In this document: positions 54,417 to 63,525 of the stretch, piece after piece | Layout: each line of letters starts with the position of its first letter | Position numbering within the stretch: the stretch's first letter is position 1 | Origin: Lachnospiraceae bacterium | GTDB lineage: Bacteria > Bacillota > Clostridia > Lachnospirales > Lachnospiraceae | Assembly (NCBI GenBank): GCA_016294075.1 | Contig: JAEDCQ010000002.1 | Coordinates: forward strand, 355,898-419,897 | Reading direction: 5' to 3' | DNA: 64,000 nt | Notes under the pieces: model-generated | What the model saw: the letters and a program-made list of their open reading frames with translations, nothing else | The model's database searches: none | Told to the model about the DNA's origin: nothing | Made by a program: the position numbers and the translations under genes

Positions 54417-56341
54417 AACGTTTATGTATTTATCTTGTATATGATAAACAAAATATTGTGGATGAATATATTGGTTATATGCTTCAAGAATTAAAAACTT
54501 CTGTTGATACACTTGTTGTAGTTTGCAATGGATTAGAGATAAAAAAAGGAAAGTCCATATTGGAAACTTATGCGGATAAACTTTTTTTTAGAGAAAATGT
54601 GGGATTTGATGTTGGAGGATTTAAGGACGCACTTTGCGATTTTTTGGGTTGGAATGAAGTGCTGGAGTATGATGAACTTGTTTTGATTAATGATTCTTTT
54701 TTTGGACCGTTTGTACCAATGGATAGTATATTTGAATATATGCAACCGATTTCCGCAGATTTTTGGGGATTAATAAAGCACGGAAAGAGAATGGAAAATG
54801 GTTTTTTCACACCGGAACATATCCAATCATTTTTTATTGTGGTGCGCTCCAGAATGTTACATCATGCAAGTTATCGGGAATTCTGGGAGAAACTTCCGTA
54901 TTATAAAACTTTTATGGAAGTAGTATGTAATTATGAATTAAAGTTTACGGATTATTTTTCAAAATTAGGATTTAGTTATTCGGTATTGGCCGATACCGAA
55001 GTAAATGATTCTGCAAATATTGAGAATAATTATATTCAATATTCAGCATTGGCATATGAATTGATTAAGAAAAGGCGGTTCCCATTTTTAAAAAAACAAC
55101 AGATTGCATTTGATGTGTTGCATATGCAAACACAAGAAAATTTACGACAAGCATTAGATTATATTGAAAATAATACAGTGTATGATGTGAATCTTATATG
55201 GGATAACATCATTCGTACAATGAATATATCTGACATACAAAAAAATTTTGCACTGCAATATATAATAAAAGAAAATGAGAAGCCCAGAAAAAATGATAGT
55301 AATGTTGTAATTGCGGTGATTGTAAATCATGAATCTGCAATGGAATATCTTTTAGAATATTTGGAGGAATTAAGGAACAATTATCAGATAAGAATATATT
55401 CAAAAGATAAAAATTTATTGAATAAATATGATTTATGTAAATATGATGTTTTCTATTATTCAAATATAGTAGACGTGTTAAAATCTCTAAATTCATTTAC
55501 TTATATTTGTCTGATTAATGATGTTGATGCTACATCTGATAATATGCCCAGTTGTACGGGAAAGTCTTACCTATATAATTTGTTTCATAATTTGGTTAAG
55601 TCCAGCCATTATGTTGAAAATGTTATTGATTTATTTGAAAATAATGTACGATTGGGATATTTGGCACCGCCAAAAGCAAATCATGCTTTGTATTTTGGAA
55701 ATTGGGGACTTGGATGGAATGGCAAATACGACAAAGTAAAAGAAACTTTACAAAGTATAGATATTGATGTGCCAATATCCGAAGACAAACCGCCTTTTAG
55801 TATTTCAAATAATTATTGGATTAGAGGAGAGATTCTAAGGAATATTACCCTTCCAATTATCAATGATGATTTGTTACCGTATCTATGGATATATATTGCA
55901 CAGTCTCAAGGATTCTATTCCGGTATTCTGGAATCACAGGAATATGCTGCAATGAATGAAATAAATCTACAAAATTATTTGGAGCAGACAGCATTTCAAG
56001 TCAGACAGTTATTTGGCAAGTATCAAAATTTTGAAGAAATGAAAAAATGTATTTTTCAAAAGGCTTTAAATGATTTTGTAAGACAAAATAAACAGATAAT
56101 GATATATGGAACCGGTGGGATGGCGAGAAAATATCAGGATATTATTCCAAATGTTACAGGTTATATTGTTTCCGATGGACAACCCAAAGAAACTGAAATG
56201 AATGGAATACCGGTTTATTTTCTATCTGAAGTAATAGATAGGAAGGATTTGGGGATTATTATCTGTATGTTACCCAAAAACCAGATACAGGTTATTCCCC
56301 TTTTGAAAAGAGCAAAATTTGATAATTACATCTGCTGTTGA
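54413..56341 (+). CDS. RgpF-like glycan protein with C-terminal Rossmann module
   Basis: 642 residues. Residues 1 to about 260 match the rhamnan-synthesis F (RgpF) family: IYLVYDKQNIVDEYI, FRENVGFDVGGFKDAL, LVLINDSFFGPF and FWGLIKHGK. A second related block occupies about 290-545 (IAVIVNHESAMEYLLEYL onward). From 562: IMIYGTGGMARKYQDII, YIVSDGQPKET, IIICMLPKNQIQVI, the recurring module. ATGA overlap with the previous gene indicates coupling. Confidence 0.78.
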   Translation: MKRLCIYLVYDKQNIVDEYIGYMLQELKTSVDTLVVVCNGLEIKKGKSILETYADKLFFRENVGFDVGGFKDALCDFLGWNEVLEYDELVLINDSFFGPFVPMDSIFEYMQPISADFWGLIKHGKRMENGFFTPEHIQSFFIVVRSRMLHHASYREFWEKLPYYKTFMEVVCNYELKFTDYFSKLGFSYSVLADTEVNDSANIENNYIQYSALAYELIKKRRFPFLKKQQIAFDVLHMQTQENLRQALDYIENNTVYDVNLIWDNIIRTMNISDIQKNFALQYIIKENEKPRKNDSNVVIAVIVNHESAMEYLLEYLEELRNNYQIRIYSKDKNLLNKYDLCKYDVFYYSNIVDVLKSLNSFTYICLINDVDATSDNMPSCTGKSYLYNLFHNLVKSSHYVENVIDLFENNVRLGYLAPPKANHALYFGNWGLGWNGKYDKVKETLQSIDIDVPISEDKPPFSISNNYWIRGEILRNITLPIINDDLLPYLWIYIAQSQGFYSGILESQEYAAMNEINLQNYLEQTAFQVRQLFGKYQNFEEMKKCIFQKALNDFVRQNKQIMIYGTGGMARKYQDIIPNVTGYIVSDGQPKETEMNGIPVYFLSEVIDRKDLGIIICMLPKNQIQVIPLLKRAKFDNYICC

Positions 56342-56388
56342 GTGGTGATTTTGCGTGATTTCTTTTGTTTTAGAAAGAGGTATTGTTC

Positions 56389-57576
56389 ATGAGTTCTTGT
56401 ATTTCTGTCATCATCCCAATTTATAATGTGGCAGCATATCTGGATAGATGTATTTACAGTGTATGTAATCAAACATATCATAATCTTCAGATTTTATTGG
56501 TAGATGATGGTTCTACCGATGATTCACTGAAAATATGTGATTATTATGCTGCACAAGATAATAGAATTCAAGTTATACATAAGTCAAATGGCGGACTTGT
56601 CAGTGCAAGAAAGGCAGGACTTGCGGTTGCTACAGGTGAATATATTGCATATGTAGATGGTGATGATTGGATTGAACCGGATTTATATGAGCGTATGATA
56701 AAAGAAATGCAAGATTCACAGGTGGATTTGGTAGAGTCGGATGCTTTTAAAGATATGGGTAATGACTCGATATTAATGCAAAGCAAGATTCCATATGGGA
56801 GATATGCGGCAGAAGATATTATTCCATTTATGCTTAGTGATGAAGGTTTTAATGAATGTAGGTTAAAACCGCATGTATGGTCAAAGCTATTTAAGCATTC
56901 TTTGCTAAAAGAAATACAGTCTTCTGTAAATGAAATGATATGTCTTGGAGAAGATGCGGCAGTAACCTATCCGTACATTTTAAAGTGTAGAAAAATTGCA
57001 ATTTTACAATATGCCGGATATCATTATGTACAGCGAAATACATCGATAATATATACGGTTCATAATGATGAATGGGAAAAAAACAAGACATTAATATTGG
57101 AATTACAAAATGCTTTTTTGCGAGATATCCATGCAGATATTCTTCTTCCCCAATTAAATCAATATGCGAAGCTATTGTTGCTTGTACGGCATTTCTCAAA
57201 ACTGGATAAAAATTCAGATAACAAAATATTGATGCCTTATGGTGGTGTAGATATAGGAGAAAAAGTAATTATATATGGTGCCGGGCAAGTTGGACAGAGT
57301 ATGTATAATTATCTAAACGGCAACTCAAAAGTTGCTCTAGTTGAATGGGTTGATAAGGAATATAAAAAATATCAAAAAATAGGTTTCCCAGTTCAATCGC
57401 CGGAGACTATTTCTAATAAAGAAATTAAGTTTGATAAGATTATTATTGCTGTAAACAGCAGAAAAACAGCTGAAAGCATAAAAGAAATTTTAGAGGGTAA
57501 ACAAGTAAAAAGAGAAAATATTTTATGGCTGACAGATGATTTTATTCAATCTGATATATTGAAACTGATAGAATAA
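56389..57576 (+). CDS. GT2 glycosyltransferase with C-terminal Rossmann module
   Basis: 395 residues. Classic GT2 domain: SVIIPIYNVAAYLDRCI, LLVDDGSTDDSL, GGLVSARKAGLAVATGEYI and YVDGDDWIEPDLY. From 292: VIIYGAGQVGQSMYNYL, VEWVDKEYKK, IIIAVNSRKTAESI, the recurring module. ATG 56389 has AAGAGG 8 bases upstream, better than the TTG two codons earlier. Confidence 0.85.
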   Translation: MSSCISVIIPIYNVAAYLDRCIYSVCNQTYHNLQILLVDDGSTDDSLKICDYYAAQDNRIQVIHKSNGGLVSARKAGLAVATGEYIAYVDGDDWIEPDLYERMIKEMQDSQVDLVESDAFKDMGNDSILMQSKIPYGRYAAEDIIPFMLSDEGFNECRLKPHVWSKLFKHSLLKEIQSSVNEMICLGEDAAVTYPYILKCRKIAILQYAGYHYVQRNTSIIYTVHNDEWEKNKTLILELQNAFLRDIHADILLPQLNQYAKLLLLVRHFSKLDKNSDNKILMPYGGVDIGEKVIIYGAGQVGQSMYNYLNGNSKVALVEWVDKEYKKYQKIGFPVQSPETISNKEIKFDKIIIAVNSRKTAESIKEILEGKQVKRENILWLTDDFIQSDILKLIE

Positions 57577-57601
57577 ATTTAAGAAAAGGTAGAGAGATTG
57601 T

Positions 57602-58306
57602 ATGACTACAGCACTTATTTTAGCAGGCGGTTTAGATATTCGTTTCCAACTGAATATTCCTAAACAGTTTGTGAATGTTGATAACAGACCTTTGATTATA
57701 TATACGTTAGAACAATTTCAACAGTCATCGGATGTAGATGAAATAATTGTAATGTGTCTTGAAGGATGGCAGGAAATGGTTCGTGTTTACGCAAAACAGT
57801 TTAACCTCTCAAAGGTAAATACTATCTTAGAGGGCGGGAAAAACGTACAGGAAAGCACTTATTTGGGATTACAGTATATTAAGAAAAACGCAAAACCGGG
57901 AGATATGGTAATTATCCATGATGCTATCCGACCTTTGGTTACGGAAGACATTATTTCAAAAAGTATTCAAATGTGTCGGAAAAAAGGCATGGGTGTTGCT
58001 GCGACGCCTATTCTGGATACAATTATTCATTCTGCAAATCAACAGGAAGGGTACCATAGTATTAAACGAGATGAGATTATGAAAGTACAAACTCCGCAGA
58101 CCTTTGATTTGGAGTATTTGTGGAAGATGCATGAAAAGGCTCTTGCAGAGGGAAGGACAGGGGCATGGGATAATTGTTCCTTGCTTACGGAGTTAGGCGA
58201 AAAGGTGATTTTTTCGGAAGGGTCGGATTTGAATCTTCGTATCAATACGACAGAAGATGTGGAGATGTTTCAGGCATTATATAAGAAGTTTCAAAATAAG
58301 GATTAG
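57602..58306 (+). CDS. IspD/TarI-family cytidylyltransferase, altered nucleotide loop
   Basis: 234 residues, related to enzymes that make CDP-methylerythritol (IspD) or CDP-ribitol (TarI). LILAGG, then IPKQFVNVDNRPLIIYTLEQ, VIIHDAIRPLVTE and TPQTFDLEYL are present. The nucleotide loop reads AGGLDIRF where the family has AGGxGxR, so a normally invariant glycine is aspartate here. In a glycan cluster TarI-like use (CDP-polyol) is likelier than IspD. Activity may be changed or lost. Confidence 0.8.
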   Translation: MTTALILAGGLDIRFQLNIPKQFVNVDNRPLIIYTLEQFQQSSDVDEIIVMCLEGWQEMVRVYAKQFNLSKVNTILEGGKNVQESTYLGLQYIKKNAKPGDMVIIHDAIRPLVTEDIISKSIQMCRKKGMGVAATPILDTIIHSANQQEGYHSIKRDEIMKVQTPQTFDLEYLWKMHEKALAEGRTGAWDNCSLLTELGEKVIFSEGSDLNLRINTTEDVEMFQALYKKFQNKD

Positions 58307-58379
58307 AGTAAAATTAAGAAGATTTAGTACCAAGTGGTCTTTTACATAGGATTAGGTATTAATTTAAAGGATATGAAAA

Positions 58380-59294
58380 ATGACGCAGAGAACGGTTGTG
58401 GGGTATGGTATCGGACAGTATTATGAAAAGCTTAAAGAATCAAATCTTCTGGAAGGAAATATAAAATTTGATTATTTGTGTGACAGAAGATGGGAGGGCA
58501 CAAATTTAAAACAGTATGATGGAATTTCAATAATATCTAAAGATAATATAGGCAAACTAAAAAATCCTCTGGTTGTTGTATTACTCGCGAGTCAATGGAT
58601 TTCTGAGCAGATTGTTACAGAAATGGATAATGAGGGAATTGAGTGTAAGCGGATTCAGGAAATTATTCCACTAGAATATACGATAACGGGTAAGGAATTA
58701 AAATCGAAAAATATTGATGGTCATTACCGGGATAAGATGGGAAATACTATATATTTTGACAGCACAATACCGGATAATCTGCATATTCAATTTAAGGGAA
58801 TGAATAACAGGTTAATTGTGGGTAATAATGTAAGCACTGCATCATTATTTATTTGTTTTGGAAATAATGGAATATGTTCATTGGGAAGCGATTCAGAATT
58901 AATAGGCGTAGAAATATACACTTCTAATGGGAAAATTGAGATTGGCGAGAAATGCCTGTTCTCCACACAGATTGTTCTTCGCAATCATGATGGGCATCAT
59001 ATTTTTGATAGAGAAACAAAAGAAAGAATGAATCATAATAAAGATATTCTTATCGGAAATCAGGTTTGGGTTTGTTATAGAGCAATGTTACTTGGGGGTA
59101 CTCAAATAGGAGACGGTTCTGTTGTTGGTGCGGGAAGCATAGTGACAAAACCTTTTAAAGATCATGAGGAAGTAGCAGGGATTCCTGCAAGGGTAGTTCG
59201 TGAGAATATATGCTGGAGCAGGGAAGATACAAACTATTTTGACAGGGATTTTTTTACTGAATGCAAAGATCAGGTTGCAAAAGAGTTTTTTTAA
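58380..59294 (+). CDS. Rossmann-like module fused to hexapeptide-repeat acyltransferase
   Basis: 304 residues. Residues 1-95 carry VVGYGIGQYYEKLKESN, FDYLCDRRWEG and VVVLLASQWISEQI, a divergent copy of the module. From about 140 a left-handed beta-helix: RLIVGNNVSTASLFICFG, KIEIGEKCLFSTQIVLRNHD, ILIGNQVWVCYRAMLLGG and GDGSVVGAGSIVTKPF, with the catalytic-type histidines of O-acetyltransferases. AAAGGATATG precedes the ATG. Confidence 0.82.
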   Translation: MTQRTVVGYGIGQYYEKLKESNLLEGNIKFDYLCDRRWEGTNLKQYDGISIISKDNIGKLKNPLVVVLLASQWISEQIVTEMDNEGIECKRIQEIIPLEYTITGKELKSKNIDGHYRDKMGNTIYFDSTIPDNLHIQFKGMNNRLIVGNNVSTASLFICFGNNGICSLGSDSELIGVEIYTSNGKIEIGEKCLFSTQIVLRNHDGHHIFDRETKERMNHNKDILIGNQVWVCYRAMLLGGTQIGDGSVVGAGSIVTKPFKDHEEVAGIPARVVRENICWSREDTNYFDRDFFTECKDQVAKEFF

Positions 59295-59313
59295 ATCAAT
59301 TTGAGGATACACC

Positions 59314-60453
59314 ATGAAATATGATAAAGTATTTCAAACAATAGGAAAAGTTTATATAGTAGGTGCGTGTTCCAGAGCAAAAACGCTGGTCGGATATTTG
59401 GAATTCTTGTATCCCCATATCCATGTTGAAAATTATTTGGTTGATACTTTGGAGGGAAATGAGGATAACATAAAAGGAGTCGAAGTCATACAATTTAATG
59501 AGAAAATGCAGGTTTGTAATACATATCCGGCCTTCATTGCGACAAAGGGGATTTATCATGCTGTAATAACGAAACAACTAACCGACCTTGGATTTACTCA
59601 AATTATTCCGATTACTCCGGAAGTGGATAATTTCCTTAAAAATGAATATGTAAAACGTATTTTTGAAAAAAATGCGAGAGTATTTTTAAAAATTGAACAG
59701 TTAGATTGTATTCAGAAGTATCCTACATTAAAAGGGTATAATGATTTAGAACATACAGAGTATGCATCTTCCTGTATTTATATGGCAAAGTCCATTTATG
59801 ATAAACCGCTACAGACAGAGTATCTGATGCCGAATTACGAATCAGCGATACAGGTTGGAACCTCATTAACAACGCAGAGATTGGAAAACTGTAGATTCTT
59901 TGACAATGAGGGAGACAATATTTCGGACAAAAACAGACAGTATTGTGAATTGACAGGGATGTATTGGATATGGAAACATGCCTCAGAGGATATTGTTGGA
60001 TTATCCCATTATCGGAGACATTTCATACTGCCGGGTGATTGGTTGAGGCGAATGGAATATAATGGGGTGGATGTCATTTTGCCTGTGCCTACTTATGTAC
60101 AACCTAATATAGAGAAGAACTATTGCGAAAGGCATGACACAGACGAATTGGAGTGTATGTTATCTTATTTGAAAAACCAAAAAAAGGACGATTACCAAAT
60201 TGCAAAGAAGGTATTCGAGGGAAATTTGTATTACCCCTGCAATATGTTCATTATGAAAAAAGAGATTTTATACAGTCTTTGTGAGTGGCTGTTTCCAATA
60301 TTGGATGCGGTTACAAAAGAATGTGGGATAAAGGAAGATGTTTATTTGAATCGTTATCCGGGATTTTTATCCGAACGTCTGATTACAATATTTTTTACGA
60401 AGCATAGTGATAAATATCGGATTGCTTTTGCAGATAAAACATTTCTTTCCTAA
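59314..60453 (+). CDS. Rossmann-like module fused to DUF4422 glycosyltransferase
   Basis: 379 residues. Residues 1-105: VYIVGACSRAKTLVGYL, VENYLVDTLEGNEDN, AFIATKGIYHAVITKQL. From about 150: YCELTGMYWIWKHASEDIVG, LSHYRRHFILP and CNMFIMKKEI, the order of blocks in DUF4422 transferases. No stop codon or gap separates the two parts. It lies between the two cytidylyltransferase genes. Confidence 0.78.
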   Translation: MKYDKVFQTIGKVYIVGACSRAKTLVGYLEFLYPHIHVENYLVDTLEGNEDNIKGVEVIQFNEKMQVCNTYPAFIATKGIYHAVITKQLTDLGFTQIIPITPEVDNFLKNEYVKRIFEKNARVFLKIEQLDCIQKYPTLKGYNDLEHTEYASSCIYMAKSIYDKPLQTEYLMPNYESAIQVGTSLTTQRLENCRFFDNEGDNISDKNRQYCELTGMYWIWKHASEDIVGLSHYRRHFILPGDWLRRMEYNGVDVILPVPTYVQPNIEKNYCERHDTDELECMLSYLKNQKKDDYQIAKKVFEGNLYYPCNMFIMKKEILYSLCEWLFPILDAVTKECGIKEDVYLNRYPGFLSERLITIFFTKHSDKYRIAFADKTFLS

Positions 60454-60480
60454 AAACCGGATAATTTAAGGAGGAATTAG

Positions 60481-61191
60481 GTGAATATAGCACTAATTAT
60501 TGCAGGTGGCTGCGGAGAGAGAATGGGACAGGATATTCCAAAACAATTCCTGGTAGTGCGGAATAAACCTGTTATAGTATATACTATGGAAGCATTTCAA
60601 AATCATCCAAGTATTGATCGAATTGTAGTGGTGTGTCTGCGGGGATGGGAACAGATTTTAGAAGCATATTGTCGTGAATTTCATATTACAAAACTAGAGA
60701 AGATATTGCTTGGAGGAGCATGTGGTCAGGAGTCAATTTATAAAGGAATCATGTATTTAAAGGAACGATATAGAGAGGATGATATTGTATTGGTACATGA
60801 TGCAATCCGTCCAATGGTTTCGCAGGAAATTATTTCTGATTGTTTGCGAGTCTGTCTGCTACACGGAAATGCGGTTACAACAATACCATGCTTAGAGGCT
60901 ATGTTTTATACAAGTGACGAAGAATCGTTGGAAAGACAGATTTCGCGGGATAATTTGAAACGTACGCAAACACCGCAGGCTACTTCCCTTGGAAAAATGA
61001 TTTGGGCCCATGAGGAAGGAAAAAAACGAGGCATTACTCATTCCATTGCTACATGTACTTTACTTGAGGAACTTGGGGAAAAAGTCTATATGTCAAAGGG
61101 TTCTGAGAAAAATATAAAACTAACTACTCCCGATGATATAGACATTTTTATTGCATTATTAGAGGTAAAACCTACTGAATGGATGAAATAG
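60481..61191 (+). CDS. IspD/TarI-family cytidylyltransferase
   Basis: 236 residues, GTG start with AAGGAGGAATTAG directly upstream. IIAGGCGERMG is an intact nucleotide loop, then DIPKQFLVVRNKPVIVYTME, VLVHDAIRPMVSQE and RTQTPQATSLGK. It most likely makes a CDP-linked polyol or sugar with the following epimerase-like gene, 12 bases away. It is a diverged paralogue of the gene at 57602. Confidence 0.85.
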   Translation: MNIALIIAGGCGERMGQDIPKQFLVVRNKPVIVYTMEAFQNHPSIDRIVVVCLRGWEQILEAYCREFHITKLEKILLGGACGQESIYKGIMYLKERYREDDIVLVHDAIRPMVSQEIISDCLRVCLLHGNAVTTIPCLEAMFYTSDEESLERQISRDNLKRTQTPQATSLGKMIWAHEEGKKRGITHSIATCTLLEELGEKVYMSKGSEKNIKLTTPDDIDIFIALLEVKPTEWMK

Positions 61192-61203
61192 AAGGAGAAG
61201 TGA

Positions 61204-62271
61204 ATGTCAGATTATCAGACAGAAATTAGCTTTATTGCATCACAGGATTATATGAACAGTCTGTCCGGAGCTTCTGTTTTAATTGCTGGAGCTTCCGGTA
61301 TGATTGGAAAGTGTATTATAGATATCATTATGAAGTACAATGAGACAGCATCTAATCCAATAAGAATAATTGCATGTAGCAGAAATGAGCAACTTGCGAG
61401 AGAACGTTTGGCACAATATTGGGACAGTGAATTTTTGGATTTTGTACAAACAGATGTTAATTCATCAATTCCCGAGTGTGGTATGGCTGATTACATCATC
61501 CATGCAGCCGCAAATACACATCCATTGCAGTATTCTACGGATCCCATCGGAACAATAGAAACAAATATCTGGGGGACAAAAAATTTATTGGAATATGCGG
61601 TATCTCACCATACTAAACGATTCAGTTTTTTGTCTTCTGTAGAAATTTACGGTGAAAATCGTGGCGATATAGAACTATTTAACGAAGAATATATGGGATA
61701 TATTGATTGTAATACTTTAAGGGCCGGTTATCCGGAGAGCAAGCGTGCCGGAGAAGCGTTATGTAATGCATATGGACAGGTTTATGGCAATAAAACCGGT
61801 TTTTCTTTTGTGATTCCAAGGCTCTCAAGAATTTATGGACCTACTATGCTTTTTTCTGATTCAAAAGCAATAGCACAATTTATTAAAAAGGCGGTGGCCG
61901 GTGAAAATATTGTACTGAAAAGTGAAGGAAATCAAATTTATTCCTATACCTTTGTTACCGATGCTGCAGCGGCAGTTTTGCTTACTTTAATAAAGGGAGA
62001 AGATGGTGCTGCTTACAATATTGCAGATGAACATTCTATTATAACGTTAAAGGATGCCGCAACAATTCTGGCTAAAATTGCACATTCACAGGTAGTATAT
62101 GAGTTGCCCAATGAAACGGAAAAAAGTGGATATTCAATGGTTATGAAGTCAGCCTTGGATTCAGGCAGACTTAGGGCGTTAGGATGGGATGCACGTATAC
62201 ATATGAAAGATGGACTTGAATGTTGTGTAGAGATTTTAAAAAAGAAAATTAGACAAGGTATGTTATCTTAG
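61204..62271 (+). CDS. NAD-dependent epimerase/dehydratase (extended SDR)
   Basis: 355 residues. SVLIAGASGMIGKCIID is the NAD loop, YIIHAAANTHP, SSVEIYGE and the active pair in RAGYPESKRAGEAL (YxxxK) follow; VIPRLSRIYGP and YSYTFVTDAAAAVL are the sugar-binding blocks. Most similar in outline to UDP-glucuronate decarboxylase and CDP-sugar epimerase enzymes. Pairing with an IspD-like gene suggests a CDP-linked substrate. Last gene of the island. Confidence 0.85.
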   Translation: MSDYQTEISFIASQDYMNSLSGASVLIAGASGMIGKCIIDIIMKYNETASNPIRIIACSRNEQLARERLAQYWDSEFLDFVQTDVNSSIPECGMADYIIHAAANTHPLQYSTDPIGTIETNIWGTKNLLEYAVSHHTKRFSFLSSVEIYGENRGDIELFNEEYMGYIDCNTLRAGYPESKRAGEALCNAYGQVYGNKTGFSFVIPRLSRIYGPTMLFSDSKAIAQFIKKAVAGENIVLKSEGNQIYSYTFVTDAAAAVLLTLIKGEDGAAYNIADEHSIITLKDAATILAKIAHSQVVYELPNETEKSGYSMVMKSALDSGRLRALGWDARIHMKDGLECCVEILKKKIRQGMLS

Positions 62272-62301
62272 AGTGGATTTTCTCCTTAAAACTTATCCAC
62301 A

Positions 62302-62358
62302 CTGCCGCTTTTTCTACGGAACTGATAATCGGTTTATCTGATTATTACGATGCGGCAG
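62302..62358. repeat. nested inverted repeat between convergent genes
   Basis: CTGCCGC (62302-62308) pairs with GCGGCAG (62352-62358); inside, ATAATC pairs with GATTAT (about 62324-62345). No T tract follows on plus. It may act as a transcription barrier between the island and the opposite-strand gene. Confidence 0.5.
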
Positions 62359-62363
62359 AGATT

Positions 62364-63244
62364 TCAGACCTCTCTGTTAGTTGGGGTAATATGAACCTTT
62401 AAACGTTTGTCCAAAAGGGCCGCAAGGTAACAGAATGCACTATTGGACATAACGATACCTTCACACATGCTCATCAGTTGTAAATCTATATAGTTATTTC
62501 CGTTTGTATTTCCCTCGACATATACTACATCGGATGCATAAGAGAAACCGAGATTTGTAGAATTCTGTCTGCACCATTCTATGTCATCTGAGAAGACGTA
62601 AAGAACAAAATTCTGGTAGCTTTGATAAAATTTATATATCGCTTGGGAATAGTAATCCATTGGCATGTTCCAACCTAAGGTTACATAATCACCGCGTCGT
62701 ACATGAACAGCTACAGAGGGGGTATTAAGTATTTTATTGGCGTATTCCTTTGAAGCCTTTGTTGGAAGGGGTGGGAAAGCCAATTCTTTATATATAGTAT
62801 CTTTGTGAGCATTCAGCCATTTTTTATTAATCCAATAACCATGATAGTAGATATTTGGATAGTCAAGAGCGGGAATTTGTGGATGAAAACTGTTTGCCTC
62901 AAATATATGAAGAATGTTGCCATCAAAAGGTAAATAATTATTTGTTTCTGCATACATTATTAAATCTGTACCATTGTCTTTTAGTATTTGAGGTATGCCT
63001 TTCCCTTCTTTATTCAGGCGGATAATTTCATCCCAAACATCCGGTTCAAAACAATTGCTTAATAAATTTGCTTTAATATTAAAAACTTTGTCCAATTCAT
63101 AGCCATTGTGCACATGCGTAGTAAAAAAAATGAATCATCAAAAATACAGGGGCCACAATCTGGATATGTTAGTTCTGCATAACGAACAAATATATATTGG
63201 AAAACTTGATTGGCAAGGCCACCGTTCAGATACTGAATTTTCAT
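62364..63244 (-). pseudogene. GT11 fucosyltransferase-like gene, frameshifted in a homopolymer
   Basis: On minus, MKIQYLNGGLANQVFQYIF begins at 63244 with AGGAGA upstream. The frame is lost at a run of eight A (63123-63130 on plus; T8 in the gene), after DDSFF. The second frame, from HVHNGYELDKVF to the stop at 62364, includes AVHVRRGDYVTLG and VLYVFSDDIEWC. One extra base in the run would restore a 293-residue protein, the normal GT11 length. So it is either a recent pseudogene, a phase-variable gene in the off state, or a sequencing error in a homopolymer. The late NSTFSWW block is degenerate (SNSAFCYL). Confidence 0.8.
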
Positions 63245-63292
63245 AGTTGGTCTCCTATCGAAAAATGAATTTGAATTTTTTATCTAATCAGA

Positions 63293-63475
63293 CTATTTTG
63301 TTGTATAGCGGTTTACTTCTCTAAGAGAGATATCCAAAAGAGCAGCAACTTCTGTGGCAGACATACCTTTTTGAAGAAGTTTCTGAATGACAGAGTCACG
63401 GCCCTCGGCAAAACCCTCTTCATGTATGCCTTTGCGAAAAACTTTTTCATTAAATTCGGTTAAGCATGAAAGCAT
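63293..63475 (-). pseudogene. C-terminal fragment of an Rpn-family (PD-(D/E)XK) nuclease/transposase-like gene
   Basis: 60 residues: MLSCLTEFNEKVFRKGIHEE, then GFAEGRDSVIQKLLQKGMSA and a helix-turn-helix-like end (EVAALLDISLREVNRYTTK). It is a copy of the C-terminal part of the gene at 63525, with one base missing just before (GCATATACC against GCATAATACC), so the upstream part is out of frame. Confidence 0.7.
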
Positions 63476-63525
63476 ATACCCTCCCTGTGTTTCTTGAAAA
63501 ATCCGTCTAGATAGTAATTGGAAAT
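63400..63525. repeat. about 125-bp direct repeat, first copy
   Basis: 63400-63525 matches 63705-63835 with a few substitutions and one base deletion. It includes the CTTCATGTATGCCTTTGCG and CCCTCCCTGTGTTTCTTG segments. Confidence 0.75.

Noticed and set aside
62253..62300. Terminator right after the epimerase gene (GTGGAT/ATCCAC)
   Set aside because: Six-base stem with a 16-base loop and no T tract after it.
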